Source: Aquirhabdus sp. (lineage in GTDB: Bacteria > Pseudomonadota > Gammaproteobacteria > Pseudomonadales > Moraxellaceae). Taken from it: a stretch of DNA of 31,802 bases. This document shows positions 24,417 to 31,802 of the stretch, piece after piece; position 1 is the stretch's first letter; every line of letters starts with the position of its first letter. Made by a program: the position numbers and the translations under genes. The stretch covers positions 1-31,802 of the forward strand of contig JASLGO010000058.1 in the NCBI GenBank assembly GCA_030150135.1, written 5' to 3'. The notes under the pieces were generated by a model, which had not been told where the DNA came from, did no database searches, and saw only the letters and a program-made list of their open reading frames with translations.

Positions 24417-25756
24417 GATGGTTGTTCCTGCGCTGGTTTTTTGCTCAATTCTGGTGCGACTTTTGCGATTTCCATGTCAGAATTTGTCATATTTTGACCG
24501 TGGTGGGAACTTTCTGCTTTGCCGAGGAAACCGCGTAAGGTATTGACATACCGAGGGATGGGAAACAGGAACGAATCATGACCTTGGGGCGCATCAACTT
24601 CGATGTAACTGACAGGCTGCTGATTGGTAATGAGCGCATCAACCAGCTCTCGTGATCGGCTGGGTGCAAATCGCCAATCGGTTGTAAACGAGACAACTAA
24701 GAATCGGCAGGTTGCAGGCGCCAGTGCTTTGTTCAGGTCACTGTTATGACCACGAGAAGGATCAAAGTAATCCAACGCTTTGGTCATGATCAAATAGGTG
24801 TTGGCATCAAAATTACGGCTAAATTGTTCACCTTGGTAGCGCAAATAGCTTTCAACCTGAAATTCAACATCATAGCCATGCATGAAGTCACCAGACTTGA
24901 GGTCACGACCAAATTTTTGTTTCATGGCATCTTCGGAAAGATAGGTAATGTGACCGACCATCCGAGCTAGAATCAGACCGCGCTTTGGAAAAGTTTTTTG
25001 CTCCAGATAGCGGCCATTGTGAAAATCGGGATCAGAAAGAATCGATTGGCGCGCGACTTCATTGAATGCAATGTTTTGTGCAGAAAGTTTGGGTGTGCTG
25101 GCAATAATTGCACAGTTCTTTAAGCGATGTGGATAATCGACAGCCCATTGTAAGGCTTGCATTCCGCCTAATGAACCGCCGACTACTGCGTGCCAAACTT
25201 GTATTCCGAGTCGATCTGCTAATAGTGCTTGGACATTCACCCAATCTCGTACCGTAACGAGTGGAAAATCTGGGCCGTAGGGTTTGTTGTCATTTTCTGG
25301 ATTTGGGCTCGTTGGACCTGTAGAGCCGTTACAACCGCCAATATTGTTCAATGCAACGACATAGAATTGATTGGTATCAATGGCTTTATTCGGGCCGATG
25401 CAGCTATCCCACCATCCTGCTTTGCTATCACCTTGATAAAATCCAGCGGCGTGATGATGACCTGATAGCGCATGACAAATCAGGATGGCGTTGGATGCAT
25501 CGTCATTCAGTTGACCATAGGTTTCAACCATCAGGTCGAAGCGTGGTAGCGTGCGCCCAGTCTCAAGGAGTAGAGGCTCTTCAAATGATTCCATACGAGG
25601 CGCGACAACGCCTACAGAGTCTGCGGGCAATGATTTTTCATTGCCAAGATCTGTATGATTGACTACTTTTTCGTCATTTACCTTGTGGGTAGTACTCGGT
25701 TCTTGAGTCGTATTTAAGGTCGATACCACGGGATCACTTTCCAAAACTACATCCAA
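24413..25756 (-). CDS. metX: Homoserine O-acyltransferase MetX, start uncertain
   Basis: The frame has 447 codons and opens with TTG 25756. MetX acylates homoserine using acetyl- or succinyl-CoA, the first committed step to methionine. The alpha/beta-hydrolase motifs are intact: HALSGHHHAAG (95-105), GGSLGGMQALQW with nucleophile Ser195, DWRFAP and GHDSF for the Asp and His of the triad. Homologues begin near PADSVGVVAP (about residue 44), so about 42 N-terminal codons look extra. They contain no ATG, and candidates are TTG 25756, GTG 25729 (with GGAAAG upstream) and TTG 25630. A C-terminal tail of about 30 residues is also extra. metW overlaps the stop by four bases. The acyl donor cannot be read from the sequence by eye. 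Confidence 0.9.
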   Translation of the reverse strand: MDVVLESDPVVSTLNTTQEPSTTHKVNDEKVVNHTDLGNEKSLPADSVGVVAPRMESFEEPLLLETGRTLPRFDLMVETYGQLNDDASNAILICHALSGHHHAAGFYQGDSKAGWWDSCIGPNKAIDTNQFYVVALNNIGGCNGSTGPTSPNPENDNKPYGPDFPLVTVRDWVNVQALLADRLGIQVWHAVVGGSLGGMQALQWAVDYPHRLKNCAIIASTPKLSAQNIAFNEVARQSILSDPDFHNGRYLEQKTFPKRGLILARMVGHITYLSEDAMKQKFGRDLKSGDFMHGYDVEFQVESYLRYQGEQFSRNFDANTYLIMTKALDYFDPSRGHNSDLNKALAPATCRFLVVSFTTDWRFAPSRSRELVDALITNQQPVSYIEVDAPQGHDSFLFPIPRYVNTLRGFLGKAESSHHGQNMTNSDMEIAKVAPELSKKPAQEQPS

Positions 25757-25869
25757 TCTTCCAGTGTACGGTTCGATGCCGTGCTAAACAAGAGTTTAGT
25801 GAATTTAGATGGTTGAAGTCGCCTAATTATTAAACAAATTATTAAACAAAACTTTGAGTCAAATTTCGA

Positions 25870-26697
25870 TTACCGATGTGCCATGAGTGGCATGGCAGTT
25901 CGTCTCGCGTGGAGCGTTGCTGCATCATAGTCTGCGATGGTGACAGCAGGTGCTTCACTCTGATTTTCTGCCAATATTTCGCCCCATTCATTGCTGATCG
26001 CACTATGTCCCCATGTTTGTCGTGATCCATGCCATCCTCCTTGTCCTGCACCAATGACAACACATTGTGAATCAATGGCACGCGCACGCAGGAGAAGCTG
26101 CCAATGTGCTTTGCCTGTGAGATGAGTAAAAGCAGATGGCGCGGTTAAAATTTCTGCACCTTGCTGGCGCAGCGTGAGCGCTTGTTCTGGAAACCGCAAG
26201 TCATAACACACCATTAAGCCGAGTTTGCCAAAAGGTGTATTCGCTGTGATGATTTGATCACCCGCCTCAAAAGTTGCAGATTCTTGATATTGACCAATTC
26301 CATCTTGGACGGCGACATCGAATAGATGAATTTTGTCATAGCGAGCAACAGTCTTGCCGCTTGGGTCGAGCAATAAGGATGCTGAGCGGACGCGTTGATC
26401 AGGGATGGCTTGCCCATTGGGGCGATAAGGACAGGGGACAGATCCTGCGACAATCCAGAGGTTTAAGTCGCGTGCCCACTGTGCCACAGTTGCGATGATG
26501 TCATCAAATCGTATCGCTGTATTACGCTGTTGCCCTGGCGCAAAACAGGCAAAGTTTTCAGGAAGTACAGCGAGTTGGCAACCCGCCTGTGCGGCTTGAG
26601 AGATCAATTCAAGTGCTGTCGACAGATTTTGTTCGATCTGATCTTGTGAATTCATTTGTATTGCGGCAATACGAGGCAGAGTCATGGTGTTACTCAT
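25870..26697 (-). CDS. Nitrilase-superfamily amidohydrolase (Nit2/omega-amidase or deaminated-glutathione amidase type)
   Basis: The protein has 275 residues. The catalytic triad is present: Glu47 in LPENFA, Lys122 in DKIHLFD and Cys164 in VCYDLRFPE. The Nit-type VIGAGQGGWHG and TWGHS segments near the C-terminus also occur, so an enzyme that hydrolyses short dicarboxylic amides such as deaminated glutathione is likely. It is a cytoplasmic repair or salvage enzyme. A second ATG at codon 5 is an equally possible start, since neither has a strong ribosome binding site. It stands alone between metX and the STAS gene, with gaps of about 110 and 140 bases that show nothing distinct. Confidence 0.9.
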   Translation of the reverse strand: MSNTMTLPRIAAIQMNSQDQIEQNLSTALELISQAAQAGCQLAVLPENFACFAPGQQRNTAIRFDDIIATVAQWARDLNLWIVAGSVPCPYRPNGQAIPDQRVRSASLLLDPSGKTVARYDKIHLFDVAVQDGIGQYQESATFEAGDQIITANTPFGKLGLMVCYDLRFPEQALTLRQQGAEILTAPSAFTHLTGKAHWQLLLRARAIDSQCVVIGAGQGGWHGSRQTWGHSAISNEWGEILAENQSEAPAVTIADYDAATLHARRTAMPLMAHR

Positions 26698-26835
26698 GAA
26701 AATATAGTGCTAAGAGTCTTTGGAATATGAGTATGACGATTTACGCGCAAAAGCGCATCAGTGATGCAAGGAAAATCGTCTAGAGAGTGTTTTTGTCGTT
26801 TTATGAGTTTGGCTGATTTGAATTAATATTTGAAC

Positions 26836-27378
26836 TTAGTGACGTTGTGCGCAGGAAAGGAAACTGTGTTTGGATTGTTGTTGTAATTGATTTTGGCGAT
26901 GTTCTTGTTCGAGTTGACGAACGAGAGGTTGAAACATGGCTTTGTTATTTTCGTTGAGGTTCATGAGTGTTTGGTGTGCTTCAAGTACAGTTTCTAGCAT
27001 GGCTTGAGCTTCAGGTTGTTCTTCAGGAAGCGTCAAGGTGCAAGCAGATGCTGTCTTGCAGTTCAACATGACAAACACTTGCCCCAATCCCATGCTGTTT
27101 GTCAGCGTAGTGATATCAGGGTTGGTGGATAGCATGATGGGCTGTATGCCGCGTTGCGTACGCAAGTGTAGACCCAGCTTGGCGAGGACACCTAGCGTTG
27201 TGCTATCGACGAAAGTTGTGTCAGTCAAATCTACAAGAGCGCCAGTAAGCGTTTGATCTTGTGTGATTTTGTCTAGTAGATGATCTAGACTGCTGCAGGT
27301 CATGGCGCGAACTTCGCCGACCAATTTGAACACATGCGTTCCTTGAAGAACAGCATACTCAATACGACCAGTTGACAT
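26836..27378 (-). CDS. gigB: STAS-domain anti-anti-sigma factor, GigB-like
   Basis: The protein has 180 residues from ATG 27378; a GTG 10 codons earlier is in frame. An N-terminal STAS domain (about 5-105) contains VDSTTLGVLAKLG with Ser59 as the likely phosphorylated residue. The C-terminal third is Gln/Glu-rich and helical, ending LSCAQRH. STAS proteins relay the state of a phosphatase to an anti-sigma partner. Next to it on the same strand is a SpoIIE-type phosphatase that would dephosphorylate it, as in the GigA-GigB pair of Acinetobacter baumannii, where GigB is reported to act through the nitrogen-PTS. A 184-base gap separates the two; a weak promoter TTGCTG-18-AATAAT may lie there. The anti-sigma kinase is not in the window. 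Confidence 0.82.
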   Translation of the reverse strand: MSTGRIEYAVLQGTHVFKLVGEVRAMTCSSLDHLLDKITQDQTLTGALVDLTDTTFVDSTTLGVLAKLGLHLRTQRGIQPIMLSTNPDITTLTNSMGLGQVFVMLNCKTASACTLTLPEEQPEAQAMLETVLEAHQTLMNLNENNKAMFQPLVRQLEQEHRQNQLQQQSKHSFLSCAQRH

Positions 27379-27562
27379 ATAAATGCAAACACTCACATTT
27401 GGATTCACAATTATTGCACAAAAAACCGCTTTTCAGCAAGAATAATGCCTAAAACATCTTCAATTTTCTCTCAGTCAAACACGTTTTTGCATACATGAAT
27501 AGTTTTAGTGTAAAGAAGAGCTTGGGTGAAGTGGCGCGTAAATTGGCGCAGAAAAATTGATA

Positions 27563-28534
27563 TTATGCCGTGCGACTGAGCGATAAAATCGTTAAATCAT
27601 CAGATAAATGGGCAGGTGGATCAAAGGTACGTTGAGCAATTGCGTCGATTAATTGGTTGAGCTGCTCTGATGTGCCACCTGAAAATATTTCGATCGCGCC
27701 ATCTGAACAAAAAAGGAGTTGTGATTCAGGCTTGAGCTGTGTGGTCTGGGTCGTGAGCGTGAGATCTGTCACTAAGCCCAGAGGAAAGCTACTGCTATTT
27801 AAAATTTCTGTGGTTCGATCAGGGTTGATTAAGATCGGCGGCGGGTAATGACCTGCGCTACACCATTCCAGATGATGTGTCTGCGGATTGAGTAACCCAC
27901 AGAGTACGGTAATGTGCTTTCCTGCATTTTGGATGACTAAAAGACGATTCATCCTGCTGAGTAATGCTTGTGGTGAATGTTCAGTGCCATGAAAAGCCGC
28001 AAGCCAGCCTGTAAGCAGACTGCTGGCAGCGCCATGACCTGCAACATCTGCAAGATAAAATAATAGTCGATTGTCAGGGGTGATCCAATAATCAAGCCAA
28101 TCACCCGAAAGCGCACTTGCCGCCTGATAGATACTTTCGATTTTGTAATTAGGGATGTCTAGTGGTGCAGGAATAAGTCGTTGTTGTAAACGTGCTGCGG
28201 CAGGTAAATCTCGACTGTCGCTTTGATGCAAGTGCTGCATTTCAAGTTGTTTAATAATTGCTGCAAGCGCTTCGGGTAACTGTTCTCTGATCCATCCAGC
28301 CCATGCGCCACGCTGCCAAGCCTGAGCCAATTCATCCCCTTGAGTTTTATTGGCCAATACAATGGTGGGGTTTGGCCATTGGTGGGTTAGATATAGAGAA
28401 ATATCGGAAATAATCAGTTGATTGGGTGGAAGGACTTCGATGGTTTCGAGAGAGATTTCTGTGAGATGAGGCAAGTCCGCCTTAAGATGAGCATGACACT
28501 CATCTTTTTTTGAATCAATCAAATAATAAGACAA
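27563..28534 (-). CDS. gigA: SpoIIE-type protein phosphatase with N-terminal receiver-like domain, GigA-like
   Basis: The protein has 323 residues, starting with TTG at 28534; no ATG occurs before residue about 99. Residues 1-95 resemble a CheY receiver: Asp44 (IISDISLYL) could take the phosphoryl group, but the usual Lys before the final loop appears as Arg (GWIREQLP), so it may be degenerate. The PP2C/SpoIIE domain (about 110-320) keeps the metal ligands in SGDWLDYW (Asp145), DVAGHG (Asp163), CSDGAIE (Asp268) and SDDLTIL (Asp312/313). It probably dephosphorylates the STAS protein encoded next to it. It starts 7 bases after mlaA, with AGGT upstream, so it is likely co-transcribed with mlaA. 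Confidence 0.85.
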   Translation of the reverse strand: MSYYLIDSKKDECHAHLKADLPHLTEISLETIEVLPPNQLIISDISLYLTHQWPNPTIVLANKTQGDELAQAWQRGAWAGWIREQLPEALAAIIKQLEMQHLHQSDSRDLPAAARLQQRLIPAPLDIPNYKIESIYQAASALSGDWLDYWITPDNRLLFYLADVAGHGAASSLLTGWLAAFHGTEHSPQALLSRMNRLLVIQNAGKHITVLCGLLNPQTHHLEWCSAGHYPPPILINPDRTTEILNSSSFPLGLVTDLTLTTQTTQLKPESQLLFCSDGAIEIFSGGTSEQLNQLIDAIAQRTFDPPAHLSDDLTILSLSRTA

Positions 28535-28541
28535 GGTCTAC

Positions 28542-29732
28542 CTAAAATTGCGCAGATGGCGTGATGCTAGCAGATGTGACATCTGCTGGCTTATTGGGTG
28601 TGGTGGTACTCGCACCCGTTTGTGTGGTTGAGCTCTGAGTTGTTGCATCGCTTTTAGAGTCATTGTCGCCAAAGCTATCATCACCAAAATCATTGTTGTT
28701 AAAGCCGTCATCATTGCTGTTTGCTTGAGGTGAGGATGTGGCTCCATTCGCAAATTGTCTTTTTTGCAAATAGACATCGCGTAGAAGCGTGTATTGATCA
28801 CCTTGAACAAAGTGTTCAAAACCAATGAGTTGAGCGCGCTGGTCGACAAATTTTACACCTGTAATCCCGAGTGATTCCCATGTGTTATGGATGTAGTTTT
28901 GTGGTGCGCCAAATTGATCGACGGCACGTGTAAACGTATCACGTACGGTACTGGGTCCAAAGAATGGCAGCATGACATAAGGGCCTGAACCAACCCCCCA
29001 TTTTCCTAAAGTCAGTCCAAAGTCCTCATCGGATCTGTCGATGCCAAGATAGGTTGCTGTATCGTAAAATCCGAGAGATGTCGCGGTATTAATCACAAAA
29101 CGGCTTAAGGATTCGACAGAGGTTCCCGGATGACCTTGGAGCAAATTGTTGACCGCTGTCCAAGGCATGCCCAGATTTATAAAAAAGTTTGTCACACCAT
29201 GTCGAACAGGTGTTGGCACAATTTTTTGATAGGTGCGAGCTATGGGGAGCATGATGTATTGATCGAGCTTCATATTGAAGCTAAAGATTTGTCGATTGAA
29301 ATGCTCGAATGGGTCTTTAACTGAATCGGGTTGTGAGGCATTGGCATTGACTGCGATTTTTGAGCCAAGTGCAGCAACTTGTTCAATCGAGCGATTGCCA
29401 ATTTCACCGATGGTATTGACTGACCTTTGAATGAGCGTCGGTTTAGATTCAGTCGGGTTTTCTGTTACTGTGCTCGATGATTGATCTGTCGTTGTATTGT
29501 TGGAATCTAAGTCTTTATTTTCATTTGAAACGATAGCATTCGATTCGGCGGTTTGTATGTTTGCAGGCACTTGAACGCTGCTGTCATCAGAAGTCGTGTT
29601 CTGATAAACGGGCGCGTTGTTATCGATTGTAGTAGAGGGTGTGGTTTCTGCAGCTGCTATTGTTGATGATAAGCTGATACAAATTCCAAGTGCGACTAAA
29701 AATTGTGTATTTGACATATAAAAACTGAGCAT
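28542..29732 (-). CDS. mlaA: MlaA/VacJ-family outer-membrane phospholipid transport protein, with long extensions
   Basis: The frame has 396 residues, against about 250 for E. coli MlaA. The MlaA domain spans about 139-330, with PFEHFNRQIFSFNMKLDQYI, VPTPVRHGVTNFFINLGMPW and GPYVMLPFFGPSTVRDTF. Before it lie 110 residues rich in Ser/Thr/Asn/Asp, and after it a Ser/Asp/Asn/Thr-rich tail. The N-terminus is hydrophobic (LVALGICISLSSTIAAA), but it lacks a basic residue and a convincing lipobox, so the anchor may differ from the lipoprotein form. MlaA removes misplaced phospholipids from the outer leaflet and passes them to MlaC. No mla transporter genes are nearby. gigA follows by 7 bases. Confidence 0.88.
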   Translation of the reverse strand: MLSFYMSNTQFLVALGICISLSSTIAAAETTPSTTIDNNAPVYQNTTSDDSSVQVPANIQTAESNAIVSNENKDLDSNNTTTDQSSSTVTENPTESKPTLIQRSVNTIGEIGNRSIEQVAALGSKIAVNANASQPDSVKDPFEHFNRQIFSFNMKLDQYIMLPIARTYQKIVPTPVRHGVTNFFINLGMPWTAVNNLLQGHPGTSVESLSRFVINTATSLGFYDTATYLGIDRSDEDFGLTLGKWGVGSGPYVMLPFFGPSTVRDTFTRAVDQFGAPQNYIHNTWESLGITGVKFVDQRAQLIGFEHFVQGDQYTLLRDVYLQKRQFANGATSSPQANSNDDGFNNNDFGDDSFGDNDSKSDATTQSSTTQTGASTTTPNKPADVTSASITPSAQF

Positions 29733-30126
29733 TTTATGTTGAGATGCCAGCTTATGTCAGTTTGGTTTAATTTTCTAGTTCTGTCTTTCGGTATTGGCAG
29801 GATTGAGCCTATTTTAGATCATTATTTTGTAAAAATTATTCAACTTCATCGAGGATGTTTGCAGGACAGCTGCATTAAGAAGCATCTTTAACCTCTATTT
29901 TTATTAAAATAAAGTCAGACAGAAGGCACATATATTGCATACGCGCGCGAATTTCAGTTGTATACTTCATAAAATATCCCTTTTGTCTTGAATGGGTTTG
30001 TTGGTCAGTTTTTTTATTGGTCAGTTTATTGTTGAGACATGGGTTATCAATTAGAGATCTTGGTGTGCTTATACTAGATGTGCTGAGTAGTTATAGTCGT
30101 TCAAAGATGTTCTGGATGAGACATAG
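29733..30126. other. Non-coding gap between divergent mlaA and rpoN
   Basis: The 394 bases are AT-rich and hold no convincing gene. A 16-base unit (TTGGTCAGTTT...) occurs twice in tandem at 30001-30032, and TATACT (30070-30075) is a weak -10 candidate for rpoN, without a clear -35. TAAAAT read on the minus strand near 29817 could serve mlaA. No terminator is seen. Confidence 0.5.
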
Positions 30127-31659
30127 ATGAAGTTATCGGTCGGACTTAGAGTTTCGAATTCACTATCGCTTACGCCACAATTGCAGCAAGCTATTCGTTT
30201 GTTGCAGTTGTCTTCGCTTGAGCTTGAGCAAGAAATTCAGAGCCAGCTGGATAGTAATCCTTTGCTCGAAGCCGTTGACGTATCGGCAGATGGTCAGGTT
30301 TCAGATGCTCCAGACAATAATGTGGATTATCAATCCACTGAATCGAATCAAGAGTATGGTGCTGACACCGATTTTAATGATGGTCGTGAGTCTGTGGATG
30401 GGGCTGCAACAGTCTCGTTAGATGAACAAATGGGAATGACGCGCCTTGGCGAAGATCTTCCTGTGGATACGCAGTGGGATGATGTGTTTAATCATCAATC
30501 TACGGCAATGGCGACACCAGAATTTGATGAGCGTGAAGATACGCGGACAGTCAGTGATTCAATTTGGTCGGAGCTTCGCTGGCAATTGAATTTGACGCCT
30601 TTTAGTCCTGTTGATCGGATTATGGCGGAGTGCATTATTGATGGGATTGATGAGCGCGGTTATCTGGAAGCAAGCCTAGATGAGTTGCTCGAAGCAACGC
30701 AAAATCAATTGGATGCACTCGATATTGATGAAGAAGTTGAGCTTGCAGAACTGGAAGTGGTGCTGAAGCGCATTCAAAACTTCGATCCACCTGGTGTTGG
30801 TGCGCGTGATCTCAGTGAGTGTTTATGTTTGCAACTCCGTGCATTGCCTGAAGGTACACCATCGCGTCTTGATGCGCTCAAAATGATGAATCATCATGAG
30901 TTGCTTTTGGTCAATGATATTCCCAAGCTCATGAGACAAACTGGCTTAAGCCAAGATGAGCTTCGTGCTGCGTTGACATTGGTGAAGTCGCTTGAACCTT
31001 ATCCTGGCCTAAAGTTTCAAAATAACGAGCGCGAACATCAAGTCCCCGATGTGATTGTCCGTAAAAAAAATGAGCATTGGGAAGTTCAGCTCAATACGGA
31101 TATTTTGCCGAAACTGCGGGTGAATTCATATTACGCAGGCATGATTAAGCGTGCGGATCAGAGCGAAGAAAATCAGTATCTACGCTTGCATATGCAAGAG
31201 GCGCGTAATTTTATTAAAAGTGTCGATGAACGCCACAAAACACTGCTCAAGGTTGCGACTTGCATCGTGATGCATCAACGTGCATTTTTAGAACATGGCC
31301 CTGAAGCAATGAAACCATTGATTTTGAGGGATATTGCTTTAGAAACGGATCTGCATGAGTCAACAGTATCGCGAGTGACGACACAAAAATATCTGCTCAC
31401 ACCGCGTGGTTTGTTTGAGCTGAAATATTTTTTCTCGAGCCATGTGACGACTAGTACGGGTGGAGAATGTTCATCTACTGCGATTCGCGCCATGATTAAA
31501 AAAATGATTCAAGAGGAAAATACCAAAAAACCTCTGTCCGATAGCGCACTTACTGAAAAGCTACAAGAGGCAGGGATTGATGTGGCAAGGCGAACGGTCG
31601 CTAAGTATCGAGAGTCTCTCAATATTGCGTCTTCGAGTGAACGAAAACGCCTGTTGTAA
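30127..31659 (+). CDS. rpoN: RNA polymerase sigma-54 factor RpoN
   Basis: The protein has 510 residues. Region I starts SLSLTPQLQQAIRLLQLSSL (about 12-31), which contacts activators. An acidic linker follows (about 50-135). The core-binding domain and the DNA-binding part lie at about 140-510, with the RpoN box ARRTVAKYRE at 487-496. Sigma-54 directs polymerase to -24/-12 promoters that need AAA+ activators and controls nitrogen and other functions. In most proteobacteria the next genes are hpf, ptsN, rapZ and npr, all beyond this window. The nitrogen-PTS link fits the GigA/GigB-like pair upstream. The frame is full length; GAG at 30117 is the only hint of a ribosome binding site. Confidence 0.96.
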   Translation: MKLSVGLRVSNSLSLTPQLQQAIRLLQLSSLELEQEIQSQLDSNPLLEAVDVSADGQVSDAPDNNVDYQSTESNQEYGADTDFNDGRESVDGAATVSLDEQMGMTRLGEDLPVDTQWDDVFNHQSTAMATPEFDEREDTRTVSDSIWSELRWQLNLTPFSPVDRIMAECIIDGIDERGYLEASLDELLEATQNQLDALDIDEEVELAELEVVLKRIQNFDPPGVGARDLSECLCLQLRALPEGTPSRLDALKMMNHHELLLVNDIPKLMRQTGLSQDELRAALTLVKSLEPYPGLKFQNNEREHQVPDVIVRKKNEHWEVQLNTDILPKLRVNSYYAGMIKRADQSEENQYLRLHMQEARNFIKSVDERHKTLLKVATCIVMHQRAFLEHGPEAMKPLILRDIALETDLHESTVSRVTTQKYLLTPRGLFELKYFFSSHVTTSTGGECSSTAIRAMIKKMIQEENTKKPLSDSALTEKLQEAGIDVARRTVAKYRESLNIASSSERKRLL

Positions 31660-31802
31660 GTAAACGTGTCGTTGTCATTGAAATGTAAAAATAGATGTTT
31701 TGGTGCTTGCTTTAATTGAGTCGATGTGAAATCTTATAGGTGTTACCTCAAGAGTAACGTGAACCCGTCCGACTCGCGTCAGATGTTGTTTTATATGAAT
31801 TT

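Noticed and set aside
24413..25756. SAM riboswitch for metX
   Set aside because: No SAM-I or other riboswitch core is recognisable in the 113 bases between the Nit-family and metX genes.
31660..31802. tRNA gene or start of hpf at the right edge
   Set aside because: The short GTTAC/GTAAC stem (about 31742-31758) does not form a cloverleaf, and no reading frame with hpf features starts before the window ends.
1..31802. CRISPR array, prophage, IS element or defence system
   Set aside because: No spaced direct repeats, transposase, integrase, phage or nuclease gene is found. The repeats at 18652 and 21379 are palindromic and carry no gene.

Overview
The window looks like chromosomal DNA from a gammaproteobacterium of the family Moraxellaceae, close to Acinetobacter. 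The inference rests on gene order and protein resemblance. The order is a pilW-pilX-pilY1-comE-comF type cluster directly before rpsP-rimM-trmD-rplS; lgt-thyA-folA; metX-metW; and mlaA with a GigA/GigB-type phosphatase and STAS pair beside rpoN. Several proteins resemble Acinetobacter family members from memory. No similarity search was run, so the genus is not settled. TAA, TGA and TAG are all used as ordinary stops.

Layout. 1-6056 (+): the 3' end of a type IV pilus/competence operon, with partial pilW, pilX, a large pilY1 (comC-like) and two short pilin genes (comE- and comF-like). The comE-like gene has an in-frame TAA in its prepilin leader. 6206-8495 (+): rpsP-rimM-trmD, then rplS behind a structured leader and ended by a strong terminator. 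8703-9635 (+): ispA. 9680-11997 (-): an ApbE-DUF2271 fusion overlapping a PepSY-type membrane protein. 12295-14691 (+): a patatin-like lipoprotein and a CAP-domain lipoprotein with a Gly6-Thr10 linker. 14974-16795 (+): tonB-exbB-exbD behind a probable Fur-controlled promoter. 16810-18085 and 18094-20521 (-): a small membrane protein, msrA, a DUF1232 protein, then folA, thyA and lgt, with a palindromic repeat element between thyA and folA. 20596-21351 (+): an NRDE/TANGO2-family protein. 21475-25756 (-): an unrecognised lipoprotein, rdgB, a Sel1-repeat protein, metW and metX. 25870-29732 (-): a Nit-family amidohydrolase, STAS (gigB-like), SpoIIE phosphatase (gigA-like) and mlaA. 30127-31659 (+): rpoN.

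How the genes work together. The left end serves DNA uptake and pili. The rpsP-rimM-trmD-rplS block serves ribosome maturation and tRNA modification. TonB-ExbB-ExbD energises outer-membrane uptake, most likely of iron. Lgt supplies lipoprotein lipidation, while ThyA and FolA form the dTMP/folate cycle. MetX and MetW act in methionine synthesis. The GigA/GigB-like pair beside rpoN suggests a partner-switching stress circuit close to nitrogen-PTS genes.

Most of the window is housekeeping, and I see no phage, IS element, CRISPR array or defence island. The strongest oddities are the nonsense codon in the comE-like leader, two unrelated palindromic repeat elements in gene gaps, a multi-hairpin rplS leader, a 9-base motif shared by hairpins at both ends of the tonB unit, and uncertain non-ATG starts for metX and gigA.
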